Source of the DNA: Tillandsia leiboldiana
Lineage: Eukaryota > Streptophyta > Magnoliopsida > Poales > Bromeliaceae
Direction: 5' to 3'
Length of the DNA: 64,000 nucleotides
NCBI GenBank assembly: GCA_029204045.2
Contig: CM055068.1
Location: forward strand, 35,107,345 to 35,171,344
Shown piece after piece: positions 11,997 through 22,105 of this stretch; within the stretch, counting starts at the first letter, position 1; each line of letters starts with the position of its first letter. The translations under genes were made by a program, and so were the position numbers. The notes under the pieces are model-generated. The model did no database searches, had not been told where the DNA came from, and saw only the letters and a list, made by a program, of their open reading frames with translations.

Positions 11997-12931
11997 ACTT
12001 CTTTTTGAAACTTTTGCTTAGGTTAGGTTTTGTTTTTGTGTTTTGTTCATTATCTATGTTTATACATAGTACATTAATTGAGCATGTGTATTATTGACTT
12101 TACTTGCATCCTTTCATATAATTAGAAATTTATTATGCTTTGGATATCATAATAATTCAGTTGATGCATTGATCATTTATTTAAATTAAACCATTTTTAA
12201 TTGATCAAAGTCAATTTCTCTCTCAATGATCTCTTGGTATTGTTTTTATCTTATTTGACTATTTAGTTGAGTATGAATTCGAGATCAATCCTTGGTTGAA
12301 TACTTTATATCTTAAATTAATTGATAGCCAATTGAGGGGGAGTCAAAGAAAAGTAAAATGCTCAAAAGATGTGGAAAGAGTTACATCCCAATGAGGAGTG
12401 TGAAAACTACCACCACATGGAGGAAAGAGCTACCACCTTGGTCGTCCGAGTACTGTGTGCAGCTACCACATGTATACCAAGCATGGGTTTGTAATTTTTG
12501 ATTAAGTAAAATGCATGATTGAAATACTTGACTCCGTCAAATTTCAAGGTTGGTATAAGGTGGGATTTTTAATGAAAGATGCTCAAAGAGCCACTCTCTT
12601 CAACAGATTGACTAGATACATTATATAATTTATTTGGGATTTCAAACATCTATTGATCTTGGTAATTCATTTTCTTTACCATTTTAATGATTTGATAAAC
12701 GCCGTACTCATAAGATCATGATGGATGTGTTTGAACTTGATCAACTTTAAAGGTTTTAATTTCTATAAATTGTCATGTCATTATTTGAATGTTATTGATA
12801 GATTTAACATAATTTATTTCTCTTGACATGAAACGATGATTTTTGTTTAAAGTTGATGTGCTAAAATGCTTACATACTTTTTCTGGATTTTATGGATTTT
12901 TTCTAAATTTTTCTGAAGAAAAAGTTGCAGC
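11997..12931 (+). other. Sirevirus 1 spacer after pol, with internal polypurine tract
   Basis: This AT-rich stretch carries no ORF of note. A purine tract, GAGGGGGAG, sits at 12334-12342; extra internal tracts are a known Sirevirus trait. The region around 12385-12480 is well conserved, in reverse, at 45190-45310 of Sirevirus 2, although neither copy codes there. That suggests cis-acting RNA or DNA function. Confidence 0.7.
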
Positions 12932-13159
12932 TGATCCGGATCGGGTTAAGTGATCCGGATCCCGAACGCAGGCTTCTTCCTGCGGGTAGCCGATCCGGAT
13001 CGAAATCTCGATCCGATCCAGATCACGGCTAGGGTTTTTAATAGAACGAAAGGGTTTTGATTTCTTTTACCCTAATCTTTTGTTCTCAAGTCTCTAGAGC
13101 TTCTCTCTCTAGAATTCTTGCACCTTGGAGCTTTCCTAACCCAAGTTCTTCGAATCCAA
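12932..13159 (+). promoter_or_regulatory. Candidate internal promoter and leader exon for env-like ORF
   Basis: Three GATCCGGATC-type palindromes (12932-12995) are followed by CTAGGGTTT at about 13029 and an AT-rich TTTAATAGA. This is the same order as palindromes, CTAGGGTTT and TATAAATAGA in the LTR promoter. After it comes a CT-rich leader without any ATG, ending at a splice-donor consensus AA/GTAAGT at 13160. Sirevirus 2 keeps the same layout in reverse at 44517-44760. The promoter role is inference from this layout. Confidence 0.5.
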
Positions 13160-13545
13160 GTAAGTTTTATTGATCAAAATCTCGTTTTTCACGGGTTTTC
13201 TCTCTTTTCTTCAAAACGTGATGAGATTTTTCTATCTTTTTCGTTTGTGAATGGTTTTTGGTCAAATTTCTTTTGAAATAAGAACTCTGGGTAGATTAGT
13301 TTTGATTTTATGCTAGGTATTCTCCTGATTAACGAATTTTTGGGCGTCGATTTCTGAAAATTCGGTTTTAGGGCATATAATGGGAATTTTCGAAATTCAT
13401 GCAATTGATCTATTTTTAAAATTCCTTTTGCAAAACTAATTTGGTTTTTAGTCTCTCTACATGATTATGATTGTTTGGGTACAATTTTTCAAATTTTTGA
13501 AAATTAACAATTTTTTCATGTGTTCTTGAGTTGGTCTTCACAGGA
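13160..13545 (+). other. Candidate leader intron before env-like ORF
   Basis: The donor GTAAGT is at 13160. A pyrimidine-rich stretch ends in a CACAG acceptor at about 13545, some 25 nt before the env-like ATG. The interval is AT- and T-rich, as plant introns are. Sirevirus 2 keeps a consensus donor (GTAAGTAT) and a CAG acceptor at 44517 and 44135, giving 383 bp against about 386 bp here. Exact ends could be off by 1-2 bp. Confidence 0.5.
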
Positions 13546-13568
13546 TACATTTTTCACTAGCGATCAAA

Positions 13569-14240
13569 ATGGTGATCACATGGATTATTTTCCTACTTGC
13601 TGCCATGGTTCATGTCAAGGATACTGGCAAGCCCAAGAGGGCCAAGAAAGCAAAGAAGACTAAGGATGATTCCGACACGGAGTCGGAAACGGAATCAATT
13701 GATTGGGATGAGCTTCAAGTTGAAGCAACAACTGTTCCCGCTGCCTCAAAAGGGAAAGCCCCAATGGAAGAAACCTCTGGGAAGACAAGAAGAAAAGGTG
13801 TTGCTCGCAAAAGAGGGTGTGCTCAAGGAATCTCCATTGAGCAACCAGCTGCTAGCCAAGCACCTCCACAAGACTTTATCAGCTCGGCTAGGATTAAGGA
13901 AAATGAAGAGGGAAGTGGAATTCAAATTACTGAATCCCTCTCTAGAGCACACTCGGTACCTAGCGAATCCCCATGGGCTGAAGACCAGCATGCATCATCT
14001 GCCTCTACAACTCGTCCAGCGACTTCCAAGAGAAACGCTCTAGAAGCTACTGTATTGGCCGCCATTCATCAGGACCAGAGAAGACTTTCTGCTGACCAAG
14101 AGAGATTGGCATTAGGTCTCCGACAAATGGCCGCTGACCAAAAACAGATGAAGAAGAAATGTTCCAAATTATCGCGAATGCTGAAAGGAATCTTGAACAA
14201 GATAGACGATACTAGCTCGGACAGTTCTGATTTGGCTTGA
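13569..14240 (+). CDS. Sirevirus env-like ORF, 223 aa
   Basis: An intact ORF lies between pol and the 3' LTR, where Sireviruses carry their env-like gene. The function of these proteins is unproven. There is a short hydrophobic N-terminus (residues 1-14), then a strongly basic segment (KPKRAKKAKK) that could act as a nuclear localisation signal. Ser/Glu/Asp-rich acidic stretches follow. From about residue 160 to 215 a charged Gln/Leu-rich region is likely coiled coil (DQRRLSADQERLA). I see no clear C-terminal membrane anchor, so membrane fusion is not supported by the sequence. The start follows a candidate leader intron. In Sirevirus 2 only the first codons survive next to element A (about 44097-44113). 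Confidence 0.7.
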   Translation: MVITWIIFLLAAMVHVKDTGKPKRAKKAKKTKDDSDTESETESIDWDELQVEATTVPAASKGKAPMEETSGKTRRKGVARKRGCAQGISIEQPAASQAPPQDFISSARIKENEEGSGIQITESLSRAHSVPSESPWAEDQHASSASTTRPATSKRNALEATVLAAIHQDQRRLSADQERLALGLRQMAADQKQMKKKCSKLSRMLKGILNKIDDTSSDSSDLA

Positions 14241-14983
14241 TCTTTTATGCTCTAACCCTTATCATTTCTATTGCAGGTTTTTAAGTATTAGGTCTTAGTT
14301 TTAGTTCTCAGGATTTTCTTGATTTTGAACTTCTTAACTCTCCTTAAATTTTTGTAATTTTGGCTTAGTTTGTGACAAAAAGGGGGAGAGAGTTTAGAGA
14401 GAACTTGAACAATGATGATGTGAAAACTGTGTGAATGTGTGAACATCAAGGTAAGTGAACATCAAGGTAAGTGAACATCAAGGTAAGTATCACTTCAACT
14501 TCAAGTTTGGTTTTTATCTTGTGATTTGTTGCATGTCACTAACTATTCGACTAACTATTTGGGCATGTAATATGACTAACAAGTTGATGTTGGACTAACA
14601 CTTTGTGACATTTGGTTTTTGATTGAACACTTTGTGACATTTGGTTCTTGAATGCATAGAAGATATGTTGGTTTTTGACTATGATTCTCTTACATATCTG
14701 AATTCTCAAATGTCATGATGATCAGATAAACTCTATCTCTGTACTTGGTTTTGTATGTTTCAATTCTTGAGGTATCTAACGATTCTTTTTGTCAAGAATG
14801 ATTTCTTTGTGCAGAGAGTACAGATGTCTAAGTCTAGAGTCTGTTTTAGGAGTTTATCTCATGTTTTTAAATTTTTGGATCTCCATTGTAAATTTTTGTT
14901 GTATGGTGATAGCAACAAAAATATCTTTTTGAATTTTCTTTAGTGGATCTGTGTTTTGTCACGAAACCGCCGAAGGGGGAGAT
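14241..14983 (+). other. Sirevirus 1 3' untranslated region with polypurine tracts
   Basis: It holds a purine tract AAAAAGGGGGAGAGAG at 14377-14391 and the final tract GAAGGGGGA at 14972-14980, three bases before the LTR. That last one should prime plus-strand synthesis. Between them are three tandem 16-bp copies containing AAGGTAAGT (14441-14488) and a duplicated ACTTTGTGACATTTGGTT near 14600 and 14630. No supported ORF. Confidence 0.8.
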
Positions 14984-16321
14984 TGTTACGGAATTTGAGT
15001 TGGCGTAATTTCGTGAAATGAAGGTGAAGAAGGTTGGATCATTTAACTCAATCTCAAGAAAGAAGAATTCAAAAGGATCAGGTATGTTTAACTAAAGATT
15101 TTTGGTGATCCGAATACTTCTTGTAGTGTAGAAACACCTGGAAGAATTTTTCATTGCATAAAAATCAAAAACTGGACATGGGACATGTTCAGGATCCGGA
15201 TCAGACATTCCAATCCGGATCCCGAAGGGTGTTCGTTCATCCACTGGTTCAATCCGGATCACAGCATCTCATGATCCGGATCCCGAACACTAGTTTTACC
15301 TTTTTACTTGCACGATCTGGATCAGGATTTGCAATCCGGATCCCGAACGTTGATGTTTGGTGAAACTGTATGAACGATCCGGATCAGCCATTCTGATCCG
15401 GATCCCGAACTATTGATTTTCTAGAAACCGTCTTTCTTGCTACTGCAATCCGGATCGCCGAAATCCGATCCGGATCGCCGTCCGTAAAATTTCCAGAAAT
15501 GGTAGGTTTTTTTATCCTTATCTTCTTCCTAGGGTTTCTAACCTATAAATAGACCCTATGATTCATTTTTCTAGGGCAAGCCGATAATCCAAAAAGGAAA
15601 ATAGCCGTCATAATCAAATATCATTTTATACGGCCTAAGATCCACATATAGAGAAGAAAGGAAATCATTAGATATTACTCTATGTTTCTTCATCTATATT
15701 GATTAGTATGATTCTAGGTTTCCATACTCACATCTTGAGTTGAATCAAACTAATGAATACTTAGATGGTATTTCCTATCTATCTTTGATCTAAGTATTCG
15801 GCGGATCATCACCACCCAAAAACAACGATTTACCCCAAAATCGGCGCGTGGATTCGCGTGTCCTTGTGGATTCAAGGTTCAACCGCTCTCGTGGATTCGG
15901 AGCGAGGTACGTTCGTGGATTCGAAGCGTGCTACTGGGTGAAGACCGTGGATTCGGTCAGACGTCGTGGACTCGACGTTGGACGCCGTGGATTCGGCGTT
16001 GGACGCAGATCGTGGATTCGAGACGCGTTGCGGAATGAGCGGAGAAGATCAACTAGGAGCGTATGGAAAAGGTTGAGTCGTCTGTGAGTACGGTATATCA
16101 CCTTGTACGTGTTTAATTCTAGTGGATTTCACCGTGTTATCGGTCCCGTGGTTTTTTACTCCGGTTTGGAGTTTTCCACGTAAAAATCTTGGGTGTTCAT
16201 TTTTATTTCCGCATTGGGTTTTATTGCGCAATGATTTTTTTAGTGTTTATTGTTTACACCTATTCACCCCCCTCTAGGTGTTTTTTCCCCTATTTAGATC
16301 TATATTACATATAACCCAACA
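14984..16321 (+). repeat. Sirevirus 1 3' LTR
   Basis: This 1338-bp partner of 2345-3699 has the same palindrome cluster (15190-15480), TATA box (15544-15552) and CGTGGATTCG-rich part. It ends CCAACA at 16321 and is followed by the ACTTT target duplication. Confidence 0.93.
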
Positions 16322-19300
16322 ACTTTGGACCAGTGAAACAAACCTGCGCTCACCTACTGCCACTACGCCCAAACAGGACTTGGTCTTACGTAGGGTGTCC
16401 CTCAAGGACTATCAGAGATCTCAAGCGAACTCTAGTGGATCAACTAGTCGCAGCATCGCAGCCTCGTCAGGCTCGGTATCATCATCGCACCCGGGGCGTA
16501 GCTCGAGGGGAGCGACCCCAACGAACTCAAGTATCTCATAACTGGCATGAATGCCAGGCTCAGCAGGCTATAATCCACGATCAAACAGATCGGTATCTCA
16601 AAGCTCGAAACACAACTCAGTCGGAAAAGAACCTCGACTCAATATGAAAAGCCCAAACACTCTCACGGCTATGTCGGAGAACTCTCAACGACTCAAACTC
16701 ACAACACTAACTCACTAAAGAAAGTGCCACACAGCTGGGACCGCCGCCACTCCAAACGGCTCCCACACCGGAACATCAACCACATCGATAACTCCGGAAG
16801 GGCCGACACCATAAGGGTTTGGAAAACCCGATAGGTCGGTGCTAAGAACCCTATCAACCAAGAACAGACTCTAGGCTCCGCCTATCGAAGTTCCCGGCCC
16901 CCTTACGGTTCGGGAACACAACCACCTCGGTACAACACGCAGAAGATACCAACTAGGGCCCGAAAGTTCCGGGAGGCCTACACCTACAACCCTATCAAAC
17001 AAGAACAGGTTCCAGGCTCGGCCCCCGTGACCTTCGTCCCGACAAGGAATGGCCCCTAGAACCCAGACCACTCGAATCCTTACAAGTGGGGAAGTTTACA
17101 CGAAAACGGGGTGACATTAATTACTGAAAACCATTTTCACTCAACCCACGCGGGTGAGGACTAAAAGTAGTTTCCATTTTAAAAACCATCTTGATTTGAG
17201 GAGAAACCCATTTTAATGATTTTTAGTTCTTTTTAGGAAAAACAGTTAGAAAATAAGTATTTGCCCAAACCCCGAAGGGCTGATGCTTTTGTCCAATCAA
17301 ACAAGAACAGACTTCAGCGGCCCTTCGATGCTTGGAAGAAAACATCGATAAACTAAAAATCATGTGTATGTCACAAAAAAAAGGTTCTGGGTTCTAGGTC
17401 CAACTAACACAAGCACACAACCGCCACTAACACAGTGGCGACAGCACAACAGGGATAGAAGACCTCCTGGGACTACCGTTTATCCAAACGGCTCCCGACA
17501 CAGAAAAGCGACCCACTACATCTACCAGACACCACTCTGCTCCCAAGCACGAGTGCAAATGCATCCCACACTAAAAGAAAGTCCCGACCTCTCGGCCCAC
17601 TACCCGGGCGAGGATAACACTATGTCCAGGAATAGAAAAACAGTGTGGTTGTCTAAACATAAATAACCCTAGCCCAGGTGAGGGTTTTCTACTGGTCTGG
17701 TTACACATGCAACATATGACGGGGGTGCTAGGTCAAGTTCCAAGATATCAATATGAACAGATGATAAAAGGAATAACAATTCCTACAATATGGCATGCTA
17801 TACAAGAAAATAAACTATCATGTATAGTCCTACATCAGTAGAATTACTGTACAGTCCATACAGCTTGGAGATAAGGTCACCCACCTCGGTTTGCCACCAA
17901 TTGCTTGTAGACACTTGCAATTGGCCTCCACGCGATCCGCACGCAAAACGAAGCATGGTGCCGAAACCCGCGCGCAAAACGGAGTCCGCACGAAAAACGG
18001 TGCACGGCATCGGGGACCGCACGCAAAACGGAGCACGGTGCCGAAACCCGCACGCCAAATGGAGTCCGCACGCCAAACAGTGCACGGTGCCGGAAACCGC
18101 ACGCAAAACGGAGCACGGTGCCGGAAACTACACGCAAAACGGAGTCAGCACGCCAAACGGTGCACGGCGTCGGGGACCGCATGCAAAACGGAGCACGGTG
18201 CCGGAACCCGCACGCCAAACGGAGTCCGCACGCCAAACGGTGCACGATGCCGGAGACCGCACGCAAAACGGAGCACGGTGCCGGAAACTACAAGCAAAAC
18301 GGAGTCCGCACGCAAAACGATGCTCAACGTCGGAGACCGCACGCAAAACGGTGCAGAACACGGTCCCTAACACAGATAAGAGCAAGAGGGTCAATTTACA
18401 GTCCAAAAGAACGCTCTAAAACTGTGCCAAAAACACCGTAAAAACAAGTGCGGGACCTACCCGACTGCGCCGCCGCCGTCGAAACGCTCGGTTCGGAACA
18501 CCTCGCGTTCTCCGCGAGGTCCACGGCGCACCGCCGCACCACCCCAAAAACCCCTCCTCACTCCCTCTCTCGCTCGGGTGGAGAAGAAAGAAAGAAAAAA
18601 TAGAGGAGAGAAGGAGCGGGGGAGAAAGAAGAAGAAGAAGAAAAAGAGAAAGGGGAGGAGGTTCATGGACCCGGTCCACGGACCCGGGTCCACGGCAGCC
18701 ACCAATGGGAGGCCACCCACTGGCGGTCCACCAGGCTGGGGCGCGTGCACCGGGTCCACGCACGCGCCCCGCCGCCACGTGGCGCGCAGCAACGCGCCCG
18801 CCACACGGGCGCGTTACATCGCGCCACCCTAGGCGCGGGACACGCGCCCGCCACACGGGCGCGCGTGCCCCCGCGCCCGCGCGGGCGCCAACGGGGGCCC
18901 GCCACGTGGCGTCCCCCGCGCGCACCGCGCCGAAGCGCGTTTCCCCAGGCGCGCCAGCGCGCCGTACGCCGCGCCTCGCCTCGATTTCCGCGCCGCGACG
19001 CCCCGAAAAACGTGCAACTCACCCGGGCTCCAAACCAAACAAGTAAATAGTCCAATCTTAACAATTTCGCGCGCTGAATCCAAAAATGATGTCCATTTTT
19101 CCAAATTCTCATCCGAAAATTACGGAGTGCCCCCGGATAGCCCACTTGATCCGATTTCTGCGCCGGGTCCATTTCAAAAATCCGATTTGCCCAAATCCAA
19201 CTCTAAAATTCCCGAAGGCAACCGGAGAGGTAAACTTTTATCCAAATTTCGCCCGGAGTCCAAATTCGACATCTGCGTCGCGCGAAACCACTTCCAAACA

Positions 19301-19540
19301 CTCGACGGGTCCTCCAATTCCCCACGGGCTCTCCTTTTAAGCCCGAAGTCCAACACTTGTGTCCAAATTGCGCACAAACACCACCGACACACCACGCAGG
19401 CCTCTAGTGATGCAGACTAAATTCCAAATTGCACCACAAATCCATTTCTGGGCCCCAACACGCGCACAAACACCCCCAACGGCCACCGAAAGCTGCCAAA
19501 CAACCAGCAAACCCTACGCGGGGGATTCCGGGACCTCACA
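16322..19540 (-). repeat. Element F left LTR, inner piece
   Basis: It continues F's LTR after Sirevirus 1 (first five bases are the duplicated target) and ends ACCTCACA at 19540. In minus orientation the LTR starts TGTGAGGTCC. It contains a CAAACG/CAAAAC-rich array at 17930-18355, a purine tract near 18590-18660 and a GC-rich block at 18665-19000. The 16330-17550 portion matches 22930-24120 closely. ORFs here are LTR shadows. Confidence 0.92.
17930..18355. repeat. About 31-bp tandem array in F LTR
   Basis: Degenerate repeats contain CGCACGCAAAACGGAGCACGG and CGCACGCCAAACGGTGCACGG variants, with a period of about 30-31 bp. The homologous array in the other F LTR is at 35806-36235. Both strands are open over 100-200 codons, which reflects the repeat and not a gene. 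Confidence 0.8.
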
Positions 19541-19560
19541 CTCTCCCCCACTAAAGAAAT
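19541..19560 (-). other. Polypurine tract of element F
   Basis: On the minus strand the sequence CTTTAGTGGGGGAGAG directly precedes the LTR start. It would prime plus-strand DNA synthesis. Confidence 0.85.
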
Positions 19561-20589
19561 TTTCATACTCGAAACTAACACAGCTCAAAAGGGGAGTTTC
19601 CAAAGCCACAGGTAAGTATCCATCAAGACCATCTCCGGCTCCCCAGTCGCTACGCACACTCCGCGAAGCGAGTCCACACGGCTAGGAGCCAAAAATCTGG
19701 AAAAACTTCAAGAGTTCCAAAGGACATAGGACAAGGAAGAACAACCAACTCTACTCGTCCAAAACTACGCGAATAACGCCAACACAAACAGCAAGAAAGG
19801 AAAAGGCCCCACCAGCAGGAAAGTCATCAACCCCAACTCTCCATTTAGAAAACGGCTGAAATTAACGAAAAGTCCAAAAATTCCGAAAAGACCAGTGCCC
19901 TTGCCCCAATCAAACAAGAACAGGTTCGGGCACCATCTCCATTTCTGGAGCAGTCTTTCGAAGTTTTCATCCCGTTCGAAAATTTTAGCACACAAACGAG
20001 AAAAAGGGAGAGAAGTGTTGAAGTCGTTCCTGCCGTGGCTACAAAACGAAAGCTACGATCTAACCGTGACCCCTAAGGACACAACCTCTAGTCCTAATCG
20101 TCACCAACGATCCAAAAGTAGCACCAAGCCGCAAACCGCTGAAGCCACAGCTGTAGGAAGGATACCCCGGTGATCTGTGAAAATGAACTCCTCTAGTCCA
20201 ACTCGCGGAAGGGTAACTGATCTCATTCCACAATCAGCCGTTGCACGATACCGCCACAACTGGTCCATCCTGTGTGCCCAATCTGAGTCGTGGAGCTGTC
20301 ACAGAACCGTAACACCTGCCGGTATAATTCCAAGTCTCGACTGTACTGGACACAATCCACAAGGCTCCCCCACATGCACAACACCCACAGGAACCTGTAC
20401 CTCTAGTGCAGGTGGTAACAACTCTACCTCCAGTCCAGACAGGAAAGCCGAAACACTCAACCCAAACTGCTGTAAAGAAAACATGACCGCGACAACCTGG
20501 TCCACTGCAGCAGCGCCCTCCAACCGGGCGGTACAGACTCATCCGCTCGATGTAGATGGTCGTCGCTCAATCTGCCCCGACGTCGTGTC

Positions 20590-21797
20590 CCTATCTGCCT
20601 GGCGGTAATCGGAGGAGCTCCTTCATCCCGAAGAGATAGCGGGGTGCCGTCGCAAGCGGTATTGTCGTAGTCACTGCTCGAGGGCATGCTGCCTGAAAAA
20701 GCCCCGACTGCTCACACGAAGAACATCGCCCCTGCCTGTGGTCACACTGCGGCGCAGAGAATGGCTCACCGCAAATGACACAGTCATCCCGCTGCTCCTG
20801 CTGATACATCGGCTGTGGAGAACCTCCTGATCTCTGTCTCCTCTGAGACTCACGACCCTCAGACTGGGATCGTGGCTGCCCCTGGGGGTCTCGATCCACT
20901 CGGCTGTCCAAACTCAGGCGGCACTAGATGCCTCTCCCCGGAGCTGGTCCCTGGCGTCCGTCTCTCTCTGACATGATCACTGATCCTCGGTCAACCCGCT
21001 AAGCATGCTCAATCGCTGCATCTAACGTTGGCACACGCCGAGAATACACCAAGTGATAGATATCCTGATGCAGTCCTCTCTCAACTAGCTCAACTTTCTG
21101 GGCCTCATCCAGGCGACAAGGGTACACCGCTCAACAATCGCAAAACTCGTGAACATACGCCTGAAGAAGTCGACTCCCCTGCTGCAGGCGTCTAAAATCT
21201 CCTTCTAGTTTCTGCTTACACTGTCAGGAAAGAAGGCCCTGAGCAGCAAAGCATGAAACTCGCTCCAAGTCAACAACTGCGCTCCCGGTAGTCCAACGGG
21301 GCGAACTCGACGCCACCAAATCTCAGCGTCCTTTTCCAAAAAGTCCAAAGCCAAGTGCACCTGATGCTTTTCCATTGCTGCTATCCAGTTTTCAGCTTCT
21401 CACGGCTCCAAGCTCAATCCTGTCAATCGGGGTGGATCAGACTGTCGGGACTGGCTCAATCGATCGATGATGCCCTAAAGCTCATCTACTATCCGCCATC
21501 CACCCTACCTCGGTGCCTCGGCACTACTCGTCGACACGGAGGGGGCTGCTCGCTCAATCGGTGCTACTGAATAGGAAGAAGGTGCTGGAGGACTCTCAAG
21601 CGGTACTGCAACTAGCTGTGCTCTCTGCTCCAACAGGCGCATCAAACATTACATGGCTTCCTCCTGGCATCGGACAGCCTCCGACATCGGTGCCATCTGG
21701 TTCCATAACTCTTGGGTCTCGCTCGGCTCTGATAGCTCTGCCTCCCGCTGCTCGGGTACTCATCAGATGCGGGGTGCGTGTCCTCTTCCCAACATGA
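20590..21797 (-). pseudogene. gag: Element F gag remnant
   Basis: Read on the minus strand, an ATG near 21797 (MLGRG) opens a decayed gag. The capsid-core signature is clear around 21270-21370, with AEIWWRRVRPVG and then TWSEFHALLL and a Phe-Phe-Pro. Near 20740-20800 lies a damaged zinc-binding region (CVICGEPF, then CSSCEQSG). Stops and frameshifts separate these parts. Nothing resembling protease, RT or integrase follows before the polypurine tract at 19541-19560. Gag-only elements of this kind depend on relatives for replication enzymes. Confidence 0.8.
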
Positions 21798-21905
21798 TGT
21801 CTCAGGGGTATCGTAATCCACTGCACAATAACAAACATCAGGACACAACAACCATACGACCCAATCCAGCGAAAGTCTAAGACATGTCATCCATTCCATA
21901 GCATT

Positions 21906-21925
21906 ATGTTGTCTGCAGCCAACAT
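21906..21925 (-). ncRNA. Leader palindrome/hairpin of element F
   Basis: On the minus strand this reads ATGTTGGCTGCAGACAACAT, identical to element D at 55536-55555. It lies 172 nt from the primer site. The palindrome is self-complementary at 18 of 20 positions. A packaging or dimer-forming signal is my inference. Confidence 0.6.
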
Positions 21926-22084
21926 AATCGCTTAGGAGAATAAACATGCCAATCACTCATCCCGTCTCTTGGGAGAGGTATAAACTCAATCAGGACTCTC
22001 GCTAAAAGTCACGACTCTCACGTAGTCATCCTAATGTCCAACCACAAGCCTAGGGTTTCTAAGTCCACCACGACCTACAACCTA

Positions 22085-22097
22085 GGCTCTGATACCA
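22085..22097 (-). other. Primer binding site of element F
   Basis: On the minus strand this is TGGTATCAGAGCC, 8 bases inside the right LTR. It matches initiator Met-tRNA. The 8-bp arms AGCCTAGG/CCTAGGCT (22081-22088 and 22047-22054) would form a stem overlapping its edge. Confidence 0.9.
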
Positions 22098-22105
22098 CTC
22101 TAATC

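Larger units (their letters stand above)
2345..16321 (+). mobile_element. Sirevirus 1, Ty1/copia element with env-like ORF
   Basis: It is bounded by LTRs TGTTACGG...CCAACA and a 5-bp duplication, ACTTT (2340-2344 and 16322-16326). The order is 5' LTR, Met-tRNA primer site, gag-pro-int-RT-RNase H in one frame, a long spacer, an env-like ORF, several polypurine tracts and the 3' LTR. Large size, repeated purine tracts and an extra ORF after pol are Sirevirus (SIRE/Maximus lineage) traits. After removal of the solo LTR H it is about 10.8 kb. The LTRs differ by about 20 substitutions plus small indels (1355 versus 1338 bp), so it is a fairly young copy. Confidence 0.95.

Noticed and set aside
17820..18419. 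About 200-codon ORF in F LTR
   Set aside because: Product of the 31-bp array; similar frames are open on both strands and in the second LTR.
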